Shown here piece by piece: positions 52,824 through 61,983 of a stretch of DNA of 64,000 nucleotides (position 1 is its first letter; each line of letters starts with the position of its first letter). The notes below the pieces were generated by a model that was given only the letters and a program-made list of their open reading frames with translations, was not told the DNA's origin and ran no database searches. A program made the translations under genes and the position numbers. The stretch is from Roseiarcus sp963820095 (GTDB lineage Bacteria > Pseudomonadota > Alphaproteobacteria > Rhizobiales > Beijerinckiaceae). The stretch lies in contig CAWFZA010000029.1 in assembly GCA_963820095.1 (NCBI GenBank), positions 28,899-92,898 on the forward strand, in the 5' to 3' direction.

Positions 52824-55175
52824 ATGGCTAATATAACCAAGCCGAACGATATCAAAGTGCCGACCGAGCGCTCTCAATTTCTTTTCCACCTGCTTTCTAA
52901 TCCAAACTATTTCGGCACATTTCCTGGACTCGGGAAGGTTGTGCAGGAGCTTCAGGGCAGCACCGCGTACGAACAGTTGGAATGCCTGGGTCTCTATCCA
53001 GGGACGGGGTTCAACGCGGAAGGCACCCTCGAAGCCGTCATTCAGATCAAGCAAGCAAACGGATATGATTCAGGGCCTTGTGGCGCAGGCTCCCTGGAAT
53101 GTGTGCGCTTCTATGTTCAGGACGGCGCCACTTGGACCGACCTCGGCGCAACCTCGGTCAATGTCTACAATTTGTCGGGGTCAACATTCCCGGTCAGTTA
53201 CGCCGTCTCGGTCGATCTTCCACACGAGAAGAAATTCTGCACCACGGAGGAGGTCCTGAATGTCAGGGCGATCCTCTCATGGCAATTCGAACCCCCGCCC
53301 AATCAGCCGGACTTCGTTCCGGTGTGGGGCAACGTCGTCAACGCGCGCGTGCAGATTGCGCCTGCAGTCTTCGAGTTTGTGCCGTTATCCTCGTTGATCG
53401 CCAGCGACCTCGTGAAGCTCGACCCCGCGGTCGCGCCTTCGATTGACTTGTCGGAGACGCTCCCGGCCAAGCCCTTGCAGCCTCTCTCTTTTGAGGCGCT
53501 CAAAGGCTTGTACGCAAACTCCAAGATCCCTGCGCACCGATATGGTTTTGCCGCAGCGACGCAGATCAAAGCGCAGCCTGTGCAAAAGGTAGTGGCGAAA
53601 GCGAGCGCTCTCAAAGGCCTCAATATCCCCTCGGCGAATCTCGCAATAGGCGCTGAACTCGCCGCGATTCTGGCGGCAATCGACGGCGCGAAGGGCGACA
53701 CGACCTATGAGCAGCTGACCTGCGCCGGTTACAATCCCCAGACCCAGACGCTGGAAGCCGTCATCTCGATCAAGCTGAATGGCGGTTACTCCGGCGGCCT
53801 CTGCACCGCGGGCAGCTACGAGTACGTGAGTTTCTTCGCCTTTTTCGGCGGAGTGTGGCACTCGCTTGGCGCCGCCCAGGTCAATGTGCACGACTTGACC
53901 TCCGTTACGTCAGGCAATCCGGTGAACTATGCTGTGGTTCGTATTTCGAATCTGACCTCGGAGCTCTGCGAGAAACTCACCGCGGTTCCTCTACGCGCCA
54001 TTCTCTCCTGGCAATCAGTCCCTACCGGGCCGAATTTCATTCCGGTTTGGGGCAACGTCCTTAACACCCACGTTCAACCCCAGATCAGTGACGGGATTCA
54101 CGGCGAGCACGCGACTCTGATGCGCGTGGGCCTGGTTTCAACCGTTGGCATTCAGAGCAGCACGAATTCCAGCCTGCTCAACGACTACCTAGGCAATGTG
54201 GTGCAGCCCCCCGACGGCCCGATCGCCGGAGACTGCGCCAACGCCAACGACAGTCCGTTCGGTGGAAACATCGGAATCGAAGGCCAGTTCAATCCGAAAC
54301 CGAGCAATACGTTTGATCCCGTGTTGGGGGCGCGATTGCCGGGAGCGCATCCGATCATCTATCAGGCGTTCATCACGCCGCCAACGGGACCGCAGTACCA
54401 ATTGACGAACCAGTTTGGCATTGCCGTCTACCCGCCAAATGCGCCGATCGGCCACCCCGAGGTGACCATCCAACAAATTGCGCAAGCCCCGTACGGGCCT
54501 GTCAATGGAGGGGCGGCGACGGCGCTCTACTACACATACTACGAGAGCGGCGACGCCAACGCGCAGGCGGTGAACCCGCGGACGCTGGCCTGGTTCACGG
54601 CTGGCGGCCTGCCCGAAGGCAACTACACCGTTGAAATCGACGGGTTCTCGTGGGACGGCGCAATGTATCAATCAATGCCCGCGGTGAGCCAGACCTTCTA
54701 CGTTTACAACGGCTACGCGCCTGGCGGCAACGCGCCCAAAGTCTCGGTCGGTTTAACTTCCGCTGTGGACTGCGGCAACGTGAACCTCGGGGCGATCATT
54801 ACCGGCAGCTACAGCGTTCAGGACGAGTTCTTCGGCGCGGTGAGCGCCTCCATGACGCCGGTGACCTTGGGCGGCGTGCCGATCGCGATGCCCAACGTCT
54901 ATCTCTCGAACGCTAATAGCGGCGCGAGCAGCGTCGTCTATGACGGAACCAACACCAACGGCACGAGCGGAACGTTCACCATCTACACCGGCGTCTACGA
55001 TCCGCATAAGGACACGAGCCCGCCGACCAACCAACCCAACCAGCCTGCGCTCCCAGCATGCGGTTATACGATCCAGTTCTGGGCGAATGACCGCGCTTTG
55101 GTGAACACGGACTGCGACCACCACTGGGGCCAGGGCGCCGTAGGCTACTGCCTTGTGGCTCCGACGGGAAGTTAA
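52824..55175 (+). CDS. 783-residue protein with two tandem copies of an unknown Cys-containing domain
   Basis: Not recognised. The ATG at 52824 has GGAGGGG eight bases upstream; there is no signal peptide. Two copies of one domain, about residues 47-178 and 292-418, share TYEQLxCxGxxP, TLEAVIxIK, GYSGxLCxAGS, LRAILSWQ and FVPVWGNVVNARVQ; each has conserved cysteines. They are separated by a Lys/Ala/Pro linker. The last ~360 residues are Gly/Asn/Ser-rich beta structure with IYQAFITPPTGPQYQLTNQF and a C-terminal CGYTIQFWANDR. The overall look is a multidomain beta-sandwich structural protein. It leads a three-gene unit with a DUF1360-like membrane protein and a 76-residue protein. Confidence 0.8.
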   Translation: MANITKPNDIKVPTERSQFLFHLLSNPNYFGTFPGLGKVVQELQGSTAYEQLECLGLYPGTGFNAEGTLEAVIQIKQANGYDSGPCGAGSLECVRFYVQDGATWTDLGATSVNVYNLSGSTFPVSYAVSVDLPHEKKFCTTEEVLNVRAILSWQFEPPPNQPDFVPVWGNVVNARVQIAPAVFEFVPLSSLIASDLVKLDPAVAPSIDLSETLPAKPLQPLSFEALKGLYANSKIPAHRYGFAAATQIKAQPVQKVVAKASALKGLNIPSANLAIGAELAAILAAIDGAKGDTTYEQLTCAGYNPQTQTLEAVISIKLNGGYSGGLCTAGSYEYVSFFAFFGGVWHSLGAAQVNVHDLTSVTSGNPVNYAVVRISNLTSELCEKLTAVPLRAILSWQSVPTGPNFIPVWGNVLNTHVQPQISDGIHGEHATLMRVGLVSTVGIQSSTNSSLLNDYLGNVVQPPDGPIAGDCANANDSPFGGNIGIEGQFNPKPSNTFDPVLGARLPGAHPIIYQAFITPPTGPQYQLTNQFGIAVYPPNAPIGHPEVTIQQIAQAPYGPVNGGAATALYYTYYESGDANAQAVNPRTLAWFTAGGLPEGNYTVEIDGFSWDGAMYQSMPAVSQTFYVYNGYAPGGNAPKVSVGLTSAVDCGNVNLGAIITGSYSVQDEFFGAVSASMTPVTLGGVPIAMPNVYLSNANSGASSVVYDGTNTNGTSGTFTIYTGVYDPHKDTSPPTNQPNQPALPACGYTIQFWANDRALVNTDCDHHWGQGAVGYCLVAPTGS

Positions 55176-55272
55176 AGGCTTCTCTGTCAAGGCTGCGCAA
55201 GTTGGCTCCCACTAGCCTGCCGCCCCAGCGGGGGGCTAGTGGACCGATCATCCCGGCGGACAAGGCGAGAAG

Positions 55273-55626
55273 ATGGAGATCGGTATCGTGGAGCTGGCGG
55301 TCGGCGCGACCGCCGTGTGGCGTGTGACGCACCTGCTCCACGCGGAAGACGGCCCATGGGATCTGCTGGCGCGCTTGCGCCGGCTGGCGGGCGACCGCAT
55401 GTGGGGCGAAGCGCTCGACTGCTTCTATTGCTTGAGCATTTGGACAGCCTTGCCGTTCGCCTTGTGGTTGGGTTCGACCTGGAAGGCCAAAGTCCTCTTG
55501 TGGCCTGCGCTATCGGGGGCGGCGATTCTGCTCGAGCGCGCGACAGCTCGGCCATCGCCTAACGTCCCGTTGGCGACGTGGTACGAAGAACCGGAGAAAG
55601 ACGCGCGAGAAGGAAAGGCTCCATGA
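55273..55626 (+). CDS. DUF1360-like small membrane protein
   Basis: 117 residues. Opening VELAVGATAVWRVTHLLHAE with DGPWDLLARLRR, then the motif LDCFYCLSIWTALPFALWLG and a second hydrophobic helix KVLLWPALSGAAILLE. R(L/V)TxLxxxEDGPxDxxxxLR...CxYCLSxW is the DUF1360 pattern, two or three membrane segments with a Cys-x-x-Cys motif. Function unknown. It lies 97 bases after the tandem-domain gene and overlaps the next gene by four bases. Confidence 0.7.
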   Translation: MEIGIVELAVGATAVWRVTHLLHAEDGPWDLLARLRRLAGDRMWGEALDCFYCLSIWTALPFALWLGSTWKAKVLLWPALSGAAILLERATARPSPNVPLATWYEEPEKDAREGKAP

Positions 55627-55853
55627 GTTGCTGCGGACGGCAAAGGACGATGATGGCTCGCGAGCGCGCCGGCGACGAAGACGAGAGCGCGCCGATCTGG
55701 TTCTTGTACGCGGGCGTCCGAACGATTATCGTAAAGGGCGGGGCGACAGGTCATGTGTACCGGTTCGCTCCCGGAGAGATTCTGCGTGTACATAGTGGCG
55801 ACGCAGCATCGATGCGCGAGATCCCAGGCCTCAGACCGCGCGACGTGACTTAA
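55623..55853 (+). CDS. small cysteine-containing protein, third gene of the tandem-domain unit
   Basis: 76 residues from the ATG at 55623, overlapping the previous stop as ATGA. It begins MSCCGRQRTMMARER and then has a compact beta domain, FLYAGVRTIIVKGGATGHVY, RFAPGEILRVHSGDA and a final IPGLRPRD. Proteins of this outline occur near DUF1360 proteins in my recollection and are sometimes phage-structure-like, but I cannot name a family. Its tight coupling says that it works with the membrane protein. Confidence 0.6.
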   Translation: MSCCGRQRTMMARERAGDEDESAPIWFLYAGVRTIIVKGGATGHVYRFAPGEILRVHSGDAASMREIPGLRPRDVT

Positions 55854-56456
55854 TGCGCTGGGTCCAAGCGACCCCAGACAGACGCAGACGCTCACGCCCC
55901 CGGTTCGAAACCGCATTCTTCGCGCGGGCCCGGACGCACGAACGATCCCCGCCGTGGCCCAAAGATACCCCTGACCTCGTCAACTCCCCGTCGCCTCATC
56001 CGTCCTCCGGGCGCGTTCGCCGCCGCTCCAATTGTGCGGAGCCATGTCGGCGTCGGTGGGCTTGCGCGGCCTTGTCGAGGGTAGGTGGCGGCGCGGCCGA
56101 AGGGGCGCGCGGCGAAGGAGATCCTGGACCAGCTTCGCGGGCAAGATGGCGACGTAGGCCCGCCCCTCGGCCAGACCTGCCGATTTGGCTTTTCTTTGTT
56201 CGGGGCCAATTGGCCCGAAAACCCTCGTTTTAGGGGGTTGGAAAAGCGTGGATTTCCTTGGATTCTCTCGTCCGAAATGATACTTTTCAATGGGTTACGC
56301 TGGATTTCCGCTGAAAGAAATTTCTCGCGCCCTTTTTGCCCGCTGCGGCTGCGCCAGGACGGTAGGGATAGGAGTACTTGTATGCGGACGCCTGGATCAG
56401 TCATGGAACAAGTTTATCAGAATTTCTGACTTTCTGCAAGAAACTACCATCGACGG
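55854..56456. other. gene-poor stretch carrying direct repeat copy B
   Basis: About 600 bases without a supported gene. The middle is the degenerate repeat at 56088-56241; the right end (56242-56456) is AT-richer and leads to the IS left end. No tRNA or clear terminator seen. Confidence 0.45.
56088..56241 (+). repeat. direct repeat, copy B (degenerate copy of the amine oxidase 3' end)
   Basis: It reads GGCGGCGCGGCCGAAGG, then GCGAAGGAGATCCTGGACCA, and farther on GGCCAATTGGCCCGAAAACC, each matching 52274-52424 in order. It encodes AAKEILDQLRGQDGD in place of the intact AAKEILDQLAGKTATK. The rest of the oxidase gene is absent. Confidence 0.75.
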
Positions 56457-57860
56457 TGTCGCTAGCACACGATATGTCCGGTTTAGGTAGCGCACGATCT
56501 GTCCGGTAAGTCGGGGCCCTTTGAGAGGGTCTGGATGCGCCGGAGGGAAGCCCGAGAGGCTGTGCGCATGGCGAAGTTTTTGACGCTGCTTCACCGGTGG
56601 GAATCGGCGGAGCTCAACCAGGAGGAGGCGGCGGCGTTGCTCGGGGTGAGCGAACGGACATTCCGGCGCTGGACGCGGGCTTATGAGGAGGACGGCGAGG
56701 CCGGGCTTCTGGATCGCCGGCTCGGCAAGGCGTCGGGCCGACGGGTCCCGGCGGACCGGGCCGAGGAAGTGGAGCGGCTTTACCGCGAGCGCTACCAGGG
56801 CTTCACGGTCAAGCATTTCCACGAGCATCTGGTGAGGGACCATGGCTTCGGCTGGGGCTATACGTGGCTCAAGCTGCATCTGCAGTGGTCGGGCGTCGTG
56901 CCCAAGGCGCCGCGCAAGGGCGCCCACCGACGCAAGCGCCAGCGGCGCCCGCTGCCGGGGATGATGTTGCATCAGGACGGCTCGCGGCATGAATGGCTCG
57001 AGGGCCAGCCCGCCCTTGACCTGATTGTCACGCTCGACGACGCGACGAGGGCGATCTATTCGGCGTTTCTCATCGAGGAGGAAGGCACGGCCTCGACCTT
57101 CCGGGCGCTCAGGGAGGTGTTTTCAGAGCGCGGCCTGCCGATGAGCCTCTACACCGACCGCGGGGCGCATTACTTTCACACGCCCAAAGCCGGCGGCGAG
57201 ATCGACCGCGGCCATCCGACCCAGGTCGGAAGGGCGCTCGAGCAATTGGGCGTCGAGCATATCGGGGCCTATTCGCCCCAGGCCCGGGGCCGTTCCGAGC
57301 GGGCGTTCCAGACGCTGCAGGATCGGTTGCCGAAGGAACTGAGGCTCGCTGGCGTCACCGACGTCGAGGCGGCCAACGCCTTCCTCCGCGACCGCTATCT
57401 GCCGGAACACAACGCCCGCTTCGCGGTCGAGCCGGCCGGCGCGGGCTCGGCCTTCACGCCCATTCCCGGCGTCGACCTCGACGACATCCTGTGCGTCGAG
57501 GAGGAGCGGCAGGTCGGCCAGGACAATTGCGTGTCCTACCGGACGCTCAACCCCCGGACTGCGATCCGGGGGCCGATGCGGCCCCATTTCGTGCGCGCGC
57601 GGGTCAAGGTGCACGTCTATCCCGACCGCTCGCACGCCGTCTTTCACGGACCCCGCTGCATCGGCCGCTACGACGAGCAAGGAAGGCTCAGGACGACCGA
57701 TGACGCTCGACGCGCCGCTTAACTCCGCTCAGCGGCGCAACGCTGTGGACGGCATGGACAAGCCTCCGGCTTGGCCACCCCGCCCACGAGGAGAACAGAA
57801 CCAGAAGAAGCGGACATTTGATGGGCTACCAAAACCGGACAACTTCATTCGCTATCGACA
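56457..57860 (+). mobile_element. complete ISNCY-type insertion sequence
   Basis: The left end reads TGTCGCTAGC from 56457 and the right end, read inward from 57860, reads TGTCGATAGC. Both continue with a TGTCCGGTTT-GGTAGC segment and a second TGTCCG site, so the terminal repeats extend about 50 bases and hold two transposase-like binding sites each (GATATGTCCGGT and GATCTGTCCGGT at left). The single transposase gene fills the interior. I could not find a matching target duplication by eye. It is inserted about 100 bases upstream of nadE. Confidence 0.82.
56535..57722 (+). CDS. ISNCY-family transposase (DDE)
   Basis: 395 residues. An N-terminal HTH (NQEEAAALLGVSERTFRRWT with RAYEEDGEAGLLDRR) is followed by a DDE core: MMLHQDGSRHEWLEG (first Asp), MSLYTDRGAHYFH (second Asp) and QARGRSERAFQTLQDRLPKE (Glu). 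The C-terminal part has a small SH3-like Mu-transposase beta barrel (ARVKVHVYPDRSHAVFHG). Layout and ends match ISNCY elements of the IS1202-like group. The frame is uninterrupted, so the element may be active. Confidence 0.87.
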   Translation: MRRREAREAVRMAKFLTLLHRWESAELNQEEAAALLGVSERTFRRWTRAYEEDGEAGLLDRRLGKASGRRVPADRAEEVERLYRERYQGFTVKHFHEHLVRDHGFGWGYTWLKLHLQWSGVVPKAPRKGAHRRKRQRRPLPGMMLHQDGSRHEWLEGQPALDLIVTLDDATRAIYSAFLIEEEGTASTFRALREVFSERGLPMSLYTDRGAHYFHTPKAGGEIDRGHPTQVGRALEQLGVEHIGAYSPQARGRSERAFQTLQDRLPKELRLAGVTDVEAANAFLRDRYLPEHNARFAVEPAGAGSAFTPIPGVDLDDILCVEEERQVGQDNCVSYRTLNPRTAIRGPMRPHFVRARVKVHVYPDRSHAVFHGPRCIGRYDEQGRLRTTDDARRAA

Positions 57861-57963
57861 GAAAATGTCGATTTTTCTTGGGAAGGATCCGCTCGTGCGA
57901 TGCTCGCCCATGAAAGCGCCGCGCACATTGCCCCCCGCCTCCCCCTCGCGCTAAATCCCCTCC

Positions 57964-59703
57964 ATGCCCTCCGCCAACCGCCTCGTCATTGCGCTCGCCC
58001 AGATACCTGCGATCGTCGGCGACATAGCGGGCAACCGCGATCGCTTGCGCGAGGCGCGCAAGGAGGCCGCGGCCTTCGGCGCCGACATCGTGATGGCGCC
58101 GGAGCTTTATCTTTCGGGCTATCCGCCCGAGGATCTGGTGCTGAAGCCGGCGTTTCAAGAGGCGTGCCGAGCCGCCTGCGAGGAACTGGCGCGTGACACC
58201 GCCGACGGCGGGCCGGCGACGCTTGTCGGCCTTCCCTGGGTCGAGGACGGCAAGCTCTACAACGCCACGGCGCTCCTCGATCGCGGGCGGATCGAGGCGG
58301 TGCGCTTCAAGGTCGACCTGCCCAATTACGGCGTCTTCGACGAGAAGCGCGTGTTCGCAGCCGGCCCCTCGCCCGGACCGATCGTCTTTCGCGGCGTGCG
58401 GGTCGGCGTCCCGATCTGCGAGGACATCTGGGGCCCCGACCCGGTCGAGTGCATTCTCGAAACAGGCGGCGAAATTCTGCTGGTGCCGAACGCGTCGCCT
58501 TATGAACGCGACAAGCTGATGATGCGTCAGAACGTCGCGGTCGAGCGCGTCGTCGAAAGCGGGCTGCCGCTCATCTATCTCAACATGGTCGGCGGCCAGG
58601 ACGAGCTCGTGTTCGACGGCGGCTCGTTCGCGCTCAACGCCGACCGCAGCCTCGGCGCGCAACTGCCGGCCTTCCGGCGCATGGTGGCGCGAACCGTATG
58701 GGAGCGTGGCGACGCCGGCTGGGCTTGCGTCGAGGGCCCGCGCGAGGTGATCGAGGAGGGGGACGAGGCCGACTACGCCGCCTGCGTCATGGGCCTGCGC
58801 GATTATGTCGAGAACAACCGCTTTCCCGGAATCGTGCTTGGCCTCTCCGGCGGCGTCGATTCGGCGTTGTGCGCGGCGATGGCGGTCGACGCGCTCGGTC
58901 CCGCGCGCGTGCACGCGGTGATGCTCCCCTACCGCTTCACCTCGAACGAATCGCTTTCCGACGCTGCGGGATGCGCGAAGGCGCTCGGCATCCGCTATGA
59001 CATCGTGCCGATCGCCGAGCCGGTCGAGGGGGTGGAGCGCGCGCTCAAACAGATGTTCGCCGGCAAGCCGCGCGACATTACGGAAGAGAACATCCAGAGC
59101 CGCGCGCGAGGCCTCATCCTCATGGCCATCTCCAACAAGACGGGCGCGATGGTGGTGACGACCGGCAACAAGTCGGAAATGTCGGTCGGCTACGCCACGC
59201 TCTATGGCGACATGAATGGCGGCTTCAACCCGATCAAGGACCTCTACAAGATGGAGGTCTTTCGCTTGTCCGCCCTGCGCAACCGCTGGAAGCCTAAGGG
59301 CGCGCTCGGACCGGATGGCGAGGTGATCCCCGAGAACATCATCGTCAAGCCGCCGAGCGCCGAATTGCGCGAGAACCAGAAGGACGAGGATTCGTTGCCG
59401 CCCTATCCGGTGCTGGATGGCGTTCTGCGCGGCCTTGTCGAAAAGGAGATGCGCGTCGCCGACATCGTGGCCGAGGGCTACGATCCCGAGATCGTACGGA
59501 AGATCGAGCGGCTGCTCTATCTCGCCGAATACAAACGCCGCCAGTCGGCGCCGGGGGTGAAGGTCGGCCCGAAGAATTTCGGCCGCGACCGGCGCTATCC
59601 GATCGTCAACCGCTTCCGCGACCCAGGCCTTGAGGCGCAGAAGCCGGACGAGTCGATCGCACCGCTAAAGTCGACAGGCATGAGCGAGCGGTTCGAGGAA
59701 TAG
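57964..59703 (+). CDS. nadE: NAD+ synthase, glutamine-hydrolysing
   Basis: Last step of NAD synthesis: amidates deamido-NAD using glutamine and ATP. 579 residues. The N-terminal nitrilase-type glutaminase holds the catalytic triad in IVMAPELYLSGYPPEDLVLK (Glu), RFKVDLPNYGVFDE (Lys) and VGVPICEDIWGPDP (Cys). The C-terminal synthetase domain has the PPi loop GIVLGLSGGVDSALCAAMAV and TTGNKSEMSVGYATLYGDMN. The start ATG is at 57964. The IS element sits just upstream and may have altered its promoter; the enzyme is normally essential. Confidence 0.94.
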   Translation: MPSANRLVIALAQIPAIVGDIAGNRDRLREARKEAAAFGADIVMAPELYLSGYPPEDLVLKPAFQEACRAACEELARDTADGGPATLVGLPWVEDGKLYNATALLDRGRIEAVRFKVDLPNYGVFDEKRVFAAGPSPGPIVFRGVRVGVPICEDIWGPDPVECILETGGEILLVPNASPYERDKLMMRQNVAVERVVESGLPLIYLNMVGGQDELVFDGGSFALNADRSLGAQLPAFRRMVARTVWERGDAGWACVEGPREVIEEGDEADYAACVMGLRDYVENNRFPGIVLGLSGGVDSALCAAMAVDALGPARVHAVMLPYRFTSNESLSDAAGCAKALGIRYDIVPIAEPVEGVERALKQMFAGKPRDITEENIQSRARGLILMAISNKTGAMVVTTGNKSEMSVGYATLYGDMNGGFNPIKDLYKMEVFRLSALRNRWKPKGALGPDGEVIPENIIVKPPSAELRENQKDEDSLPPYPVLDGVLRGLVEKEMRVADIVAEGYDPEIVRKIERLLYLAEYKRRQSAPGVKVGPKNFGRDRRYPIVNRFRDPGLEAQKPDESIAPLKSTGMSERFEE

Positions 59704-59812
59704 GGGCGAAGCCCGGCGCGCAGCCGGAAACGCCAATCCCTCGCGCGCCGCGCTCATGCTAGACCTGATATAGAAGGGGCCGCCGGGCTCGAAGGCCCAG
59801 GGAGGCGTTTCG

Positions 59813-60301
59813 ATGCAAAAGGTTGCGTTCAAGGCCGGAGACACGATCATCCGCGAAGGCGACGAGGGCGACACGGCCTTCTTCATCGTCAGCGGGGCGG
59901 TCGACGTCGCTGTCGGGCGCGGCGCAAACCCGAGGATCGTCGGCAGACTCCAGACGGGCGAAGTGTTTGGCGAAATGTCGCTGATCGAACCGGGGCCGCG
60001 TTCCGCGACCGTCACGGCGGCCTGCGACACGGACTGCCTCGCTGCCTCCTATCAAGACTTCATCGCCGCGATCGAGGAGAACCCGGAACGGGCCGTAGGG
60101 TTCATGAAGACGCTGGTCAGGCGCCTCCGCAAGATGAACGAATTGCTCGAATTCCGCGAGCCCGGAGGGCCACGGGTTTCGCGCCATGCTTCTCGAATGC
60201 CAGCCGTCCCCCGGCTCTCCCGAAGCGACCGCCCTGCCCTGGACGATGCTGTGGTGACTGGCCGGGGTGAGGACCGGCTCACTGTCGTCTTTTGTTCATA
60301 A
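59813..60301 (+). CDS. cyclic-nucleotide-binding domain protein
   Basis: 162 residues. One cNMP-binding domain: FKAGDTIIREGDEGDTAFFI, then RLQTGEVFGEMSLIEPGPRS (phosphate-binding cassette with Gly-Glu and Arg-Ser) and ATVTAACDTDCLAASYQDF. There is no DNA-binding HTH, so it is not a Crp-type regulator. Small stand-alone cNMP proteins of this type are common in Hyphomicrobiales. The residues after EFREPGG look unlike the family and may reflect a frameshift near 60165. GGAGG precedes the ATG. Ligand (cAMP or other) unknown. Confidence 0.8.
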   Translation: MQKVAFKAGDTIIREGDEGDTAFFIVSGAVDVAVGRGANPRIVGRLQTGEVFGEMSLIEPGPRSATVTAACDTDCLAASYQDFIAAIEENPERAVGFMKTLVRRLRKMNELLEFREPGGPRVSRHASRMPAVPRLSRSDRPALDDAVVTGRGEDRLTVVFCS

Positions 60302-60336
60302 AGCGCCGCTAATCCAAGCCAAGGCAGGGGGAACCC

Positions 60337-60582
60337 ATGGCGGACGTTTCATCGGATCTTCAGCAGGAACTGGATCAATTGCAGGCCGACTACAAAGTGG
60401 CCGTGGACGAATGGGTGGCGGCGATCCGCGCGGAAGAGGCGCTTGCCTCCGGCAATCATAACGTCGCGGAACTCGACAACTGGGAACAGGCGCATTTCCG
60501 AGAGCACAAGCTGCATAAGGAAGTCGACTACAGGAAGCGCCTCTACGAAAACGCGCTGCGTCGCGAATTCTTCGGCTTCTGA
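60337..60582 (+). CDS. small helical protein, function unknown
   Basis: 81 residues, AGGGGG upstream of the ATG at 60337. Almost all helix, with charged heptad-like spacing (SSDLQQELDQLQADYKVAVD, then HFREHKLHKEVDYRKRLYEN), consistent with a short coiled-coil. It follows the cNMP-binding protein by 35 bases and may share its transcript. No family recognised. Confidence 0.55.
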   Translation: MADVSSDLQQELDQLQADYKVAVDEWVAAIRAEEALASGNHNVAELDNWEQAHFREHKLHKEVDYRKRLYENALRREFFGF

Positions 60583-60829
60583 TCCCCGCCGGCCACGCCG
60601 CCAGCCTGGCTGCGGGCGGCTACCGGGTCGTATTTGGGCGCGACCACCCTCTGTCCTACCCGGCGCCCGGCGGTTCGCAGACGGCGCTTCCGTTCGGGTC
60701 CAGGCGGCGACACATCGCGTCTTCAGGCGGGATGGGTTGTCGCCTCGATCCGGCCCTCGCAGGGTGTCGAATAGGCCTTCGTCGTTGCCTGGATAGCATC
60801 GGCGCGAGGACCTTCTTTCGTGAGCAGGC
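60583..60829. other. intergenic region between convergent genes
   Basis: No gene or clear terminator seen in these 247 bases. Confidence 0.35.
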
Positions 60830-61983
60830 CTACAGGCAGCGCTCCAGCAATCGTTCCATCATGCGGTCACAGGCTTCCAATTGGTCGAGCGCGATGAACT
60901 CGTCCGGCTTGTGGCCCTGATTCATCGATCCCGGTCCGCACACCACGACTGGAACGCCGAGGCGCTTCCAGAACAAGCCCCCCTCGGTTCCGAAGTCGAC
61001 CTTGGAGAAATCTTGGGATGCAACGAGGCTGCCGACGAAGCGCACCACCTCAGCGTCTGCCGGCGTGGCCAATCCCGGATAGTCGTTGAACACCTCGATC
61101 GCGATATCGGCTCGCGGAAAGGCGTCCCGATGAGGCCCCGCGATTGCGGCGGCCTCGTTCATCAGGCTGTCAAGGAGCTCGCCCGCGTCATCCTGCTCGA
61201 TATTGCGGATCTCAAAGTCGACCGTGCAGCGGTTCGGGACGATGTTGAGCGCCGTGCCGCCTTCTATGCGCCCAACGTGCAGCGTGGTGTAAGGCACATT
61301 GTAGTCGTCGTCGCGAGGGCCGTCGCGCTCGATGCGGTCTTGTTGCTCTCGGACGGTGTCGATGAAGTCGCAGGCGAGATGAATGGCGTTGAGCGCCCGC
61401 GGCGCAAGCGCCGAGTGTCCCGCCACGCCGCAACAGGTCGCCCGCGCCCCGATCTTGCCCTTGTGGCCTATCGCGATCCGCATCGACGTGGGCTCGCCGA
61501 CGATCGCGAAGCGAGGCCGGACGGCGCCAGCCGCCAGGCCGTCGATCATCGAGCGGACTCCAACGCAGCCTATTTCCTCGTCGTGGCTGAACGCGAGATG
61601 GATCGGCGTCGCCAGGCTTTGCTGCGCGGCGCGGTCCGCGAGCCTGAGGGCGCAAGCCAGGAAGCCCTTCATGTCGGTTGCCCCGCGTCCGTAGGCCTTT
61701 CCGTCTACCGACGTCATGCGGAACGGGTCCTTGGACCATTCCTGGCCATCGACCGGCACCACGTCCGTGTGCCCGGACAACGTTCAATTCCCAGGCTTGT
61801 CCGTCGGGCCGATGATGGTGGCGAAGAGATTGGCTTTCCGGCCGTCCTCGGCCGGATACAGGTCCGACACGATCCCCCGGCTCAGCTACAATTTGACGAA
61901 CAAACTCGATCAGCTCGCGGTTGGGATCGCCGACTGACTGTCGGAAAGGCAATGAGCCGGTCCAAGAGCTCGAGCGTGTTCAA
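60830..61983 (-). pseudogene. argE: ArgE/M20-family deacylase (acetylornithine deacetylase-like), N-terminal frameshifts
   Basis: Zinc-dependent amidohydrolase that removes acetyl from N-acetylornithine or a related acyl amino acid. From 61780 down the frame is intact: SGHTDVVPVDGQEWSKDPFR (zinc His and Asp), GRGATDMKGFLACAL, FSHDEEIGCVGVRSM (catalytic Glu) and VGEPTSMRIAIGHKG. Upstream, the N-terminus appears in two other frames (DPNRELIEFVRQIV, and SDLYPAEDGRKANLFATIIG) with at least two indels and a TGA before the SGHTD. The likely start is TTG at 61983 (ELLDRLIAFPTV). argE is the nearest match, but substrate is unproven. Confidence 0.72.

Noticed and set aside
57826..58914. 362-codon open frame antisense to nadE
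   Set aside because: nadE is unmistakable on the plus strand; the antisense frame has no start signal or domain.
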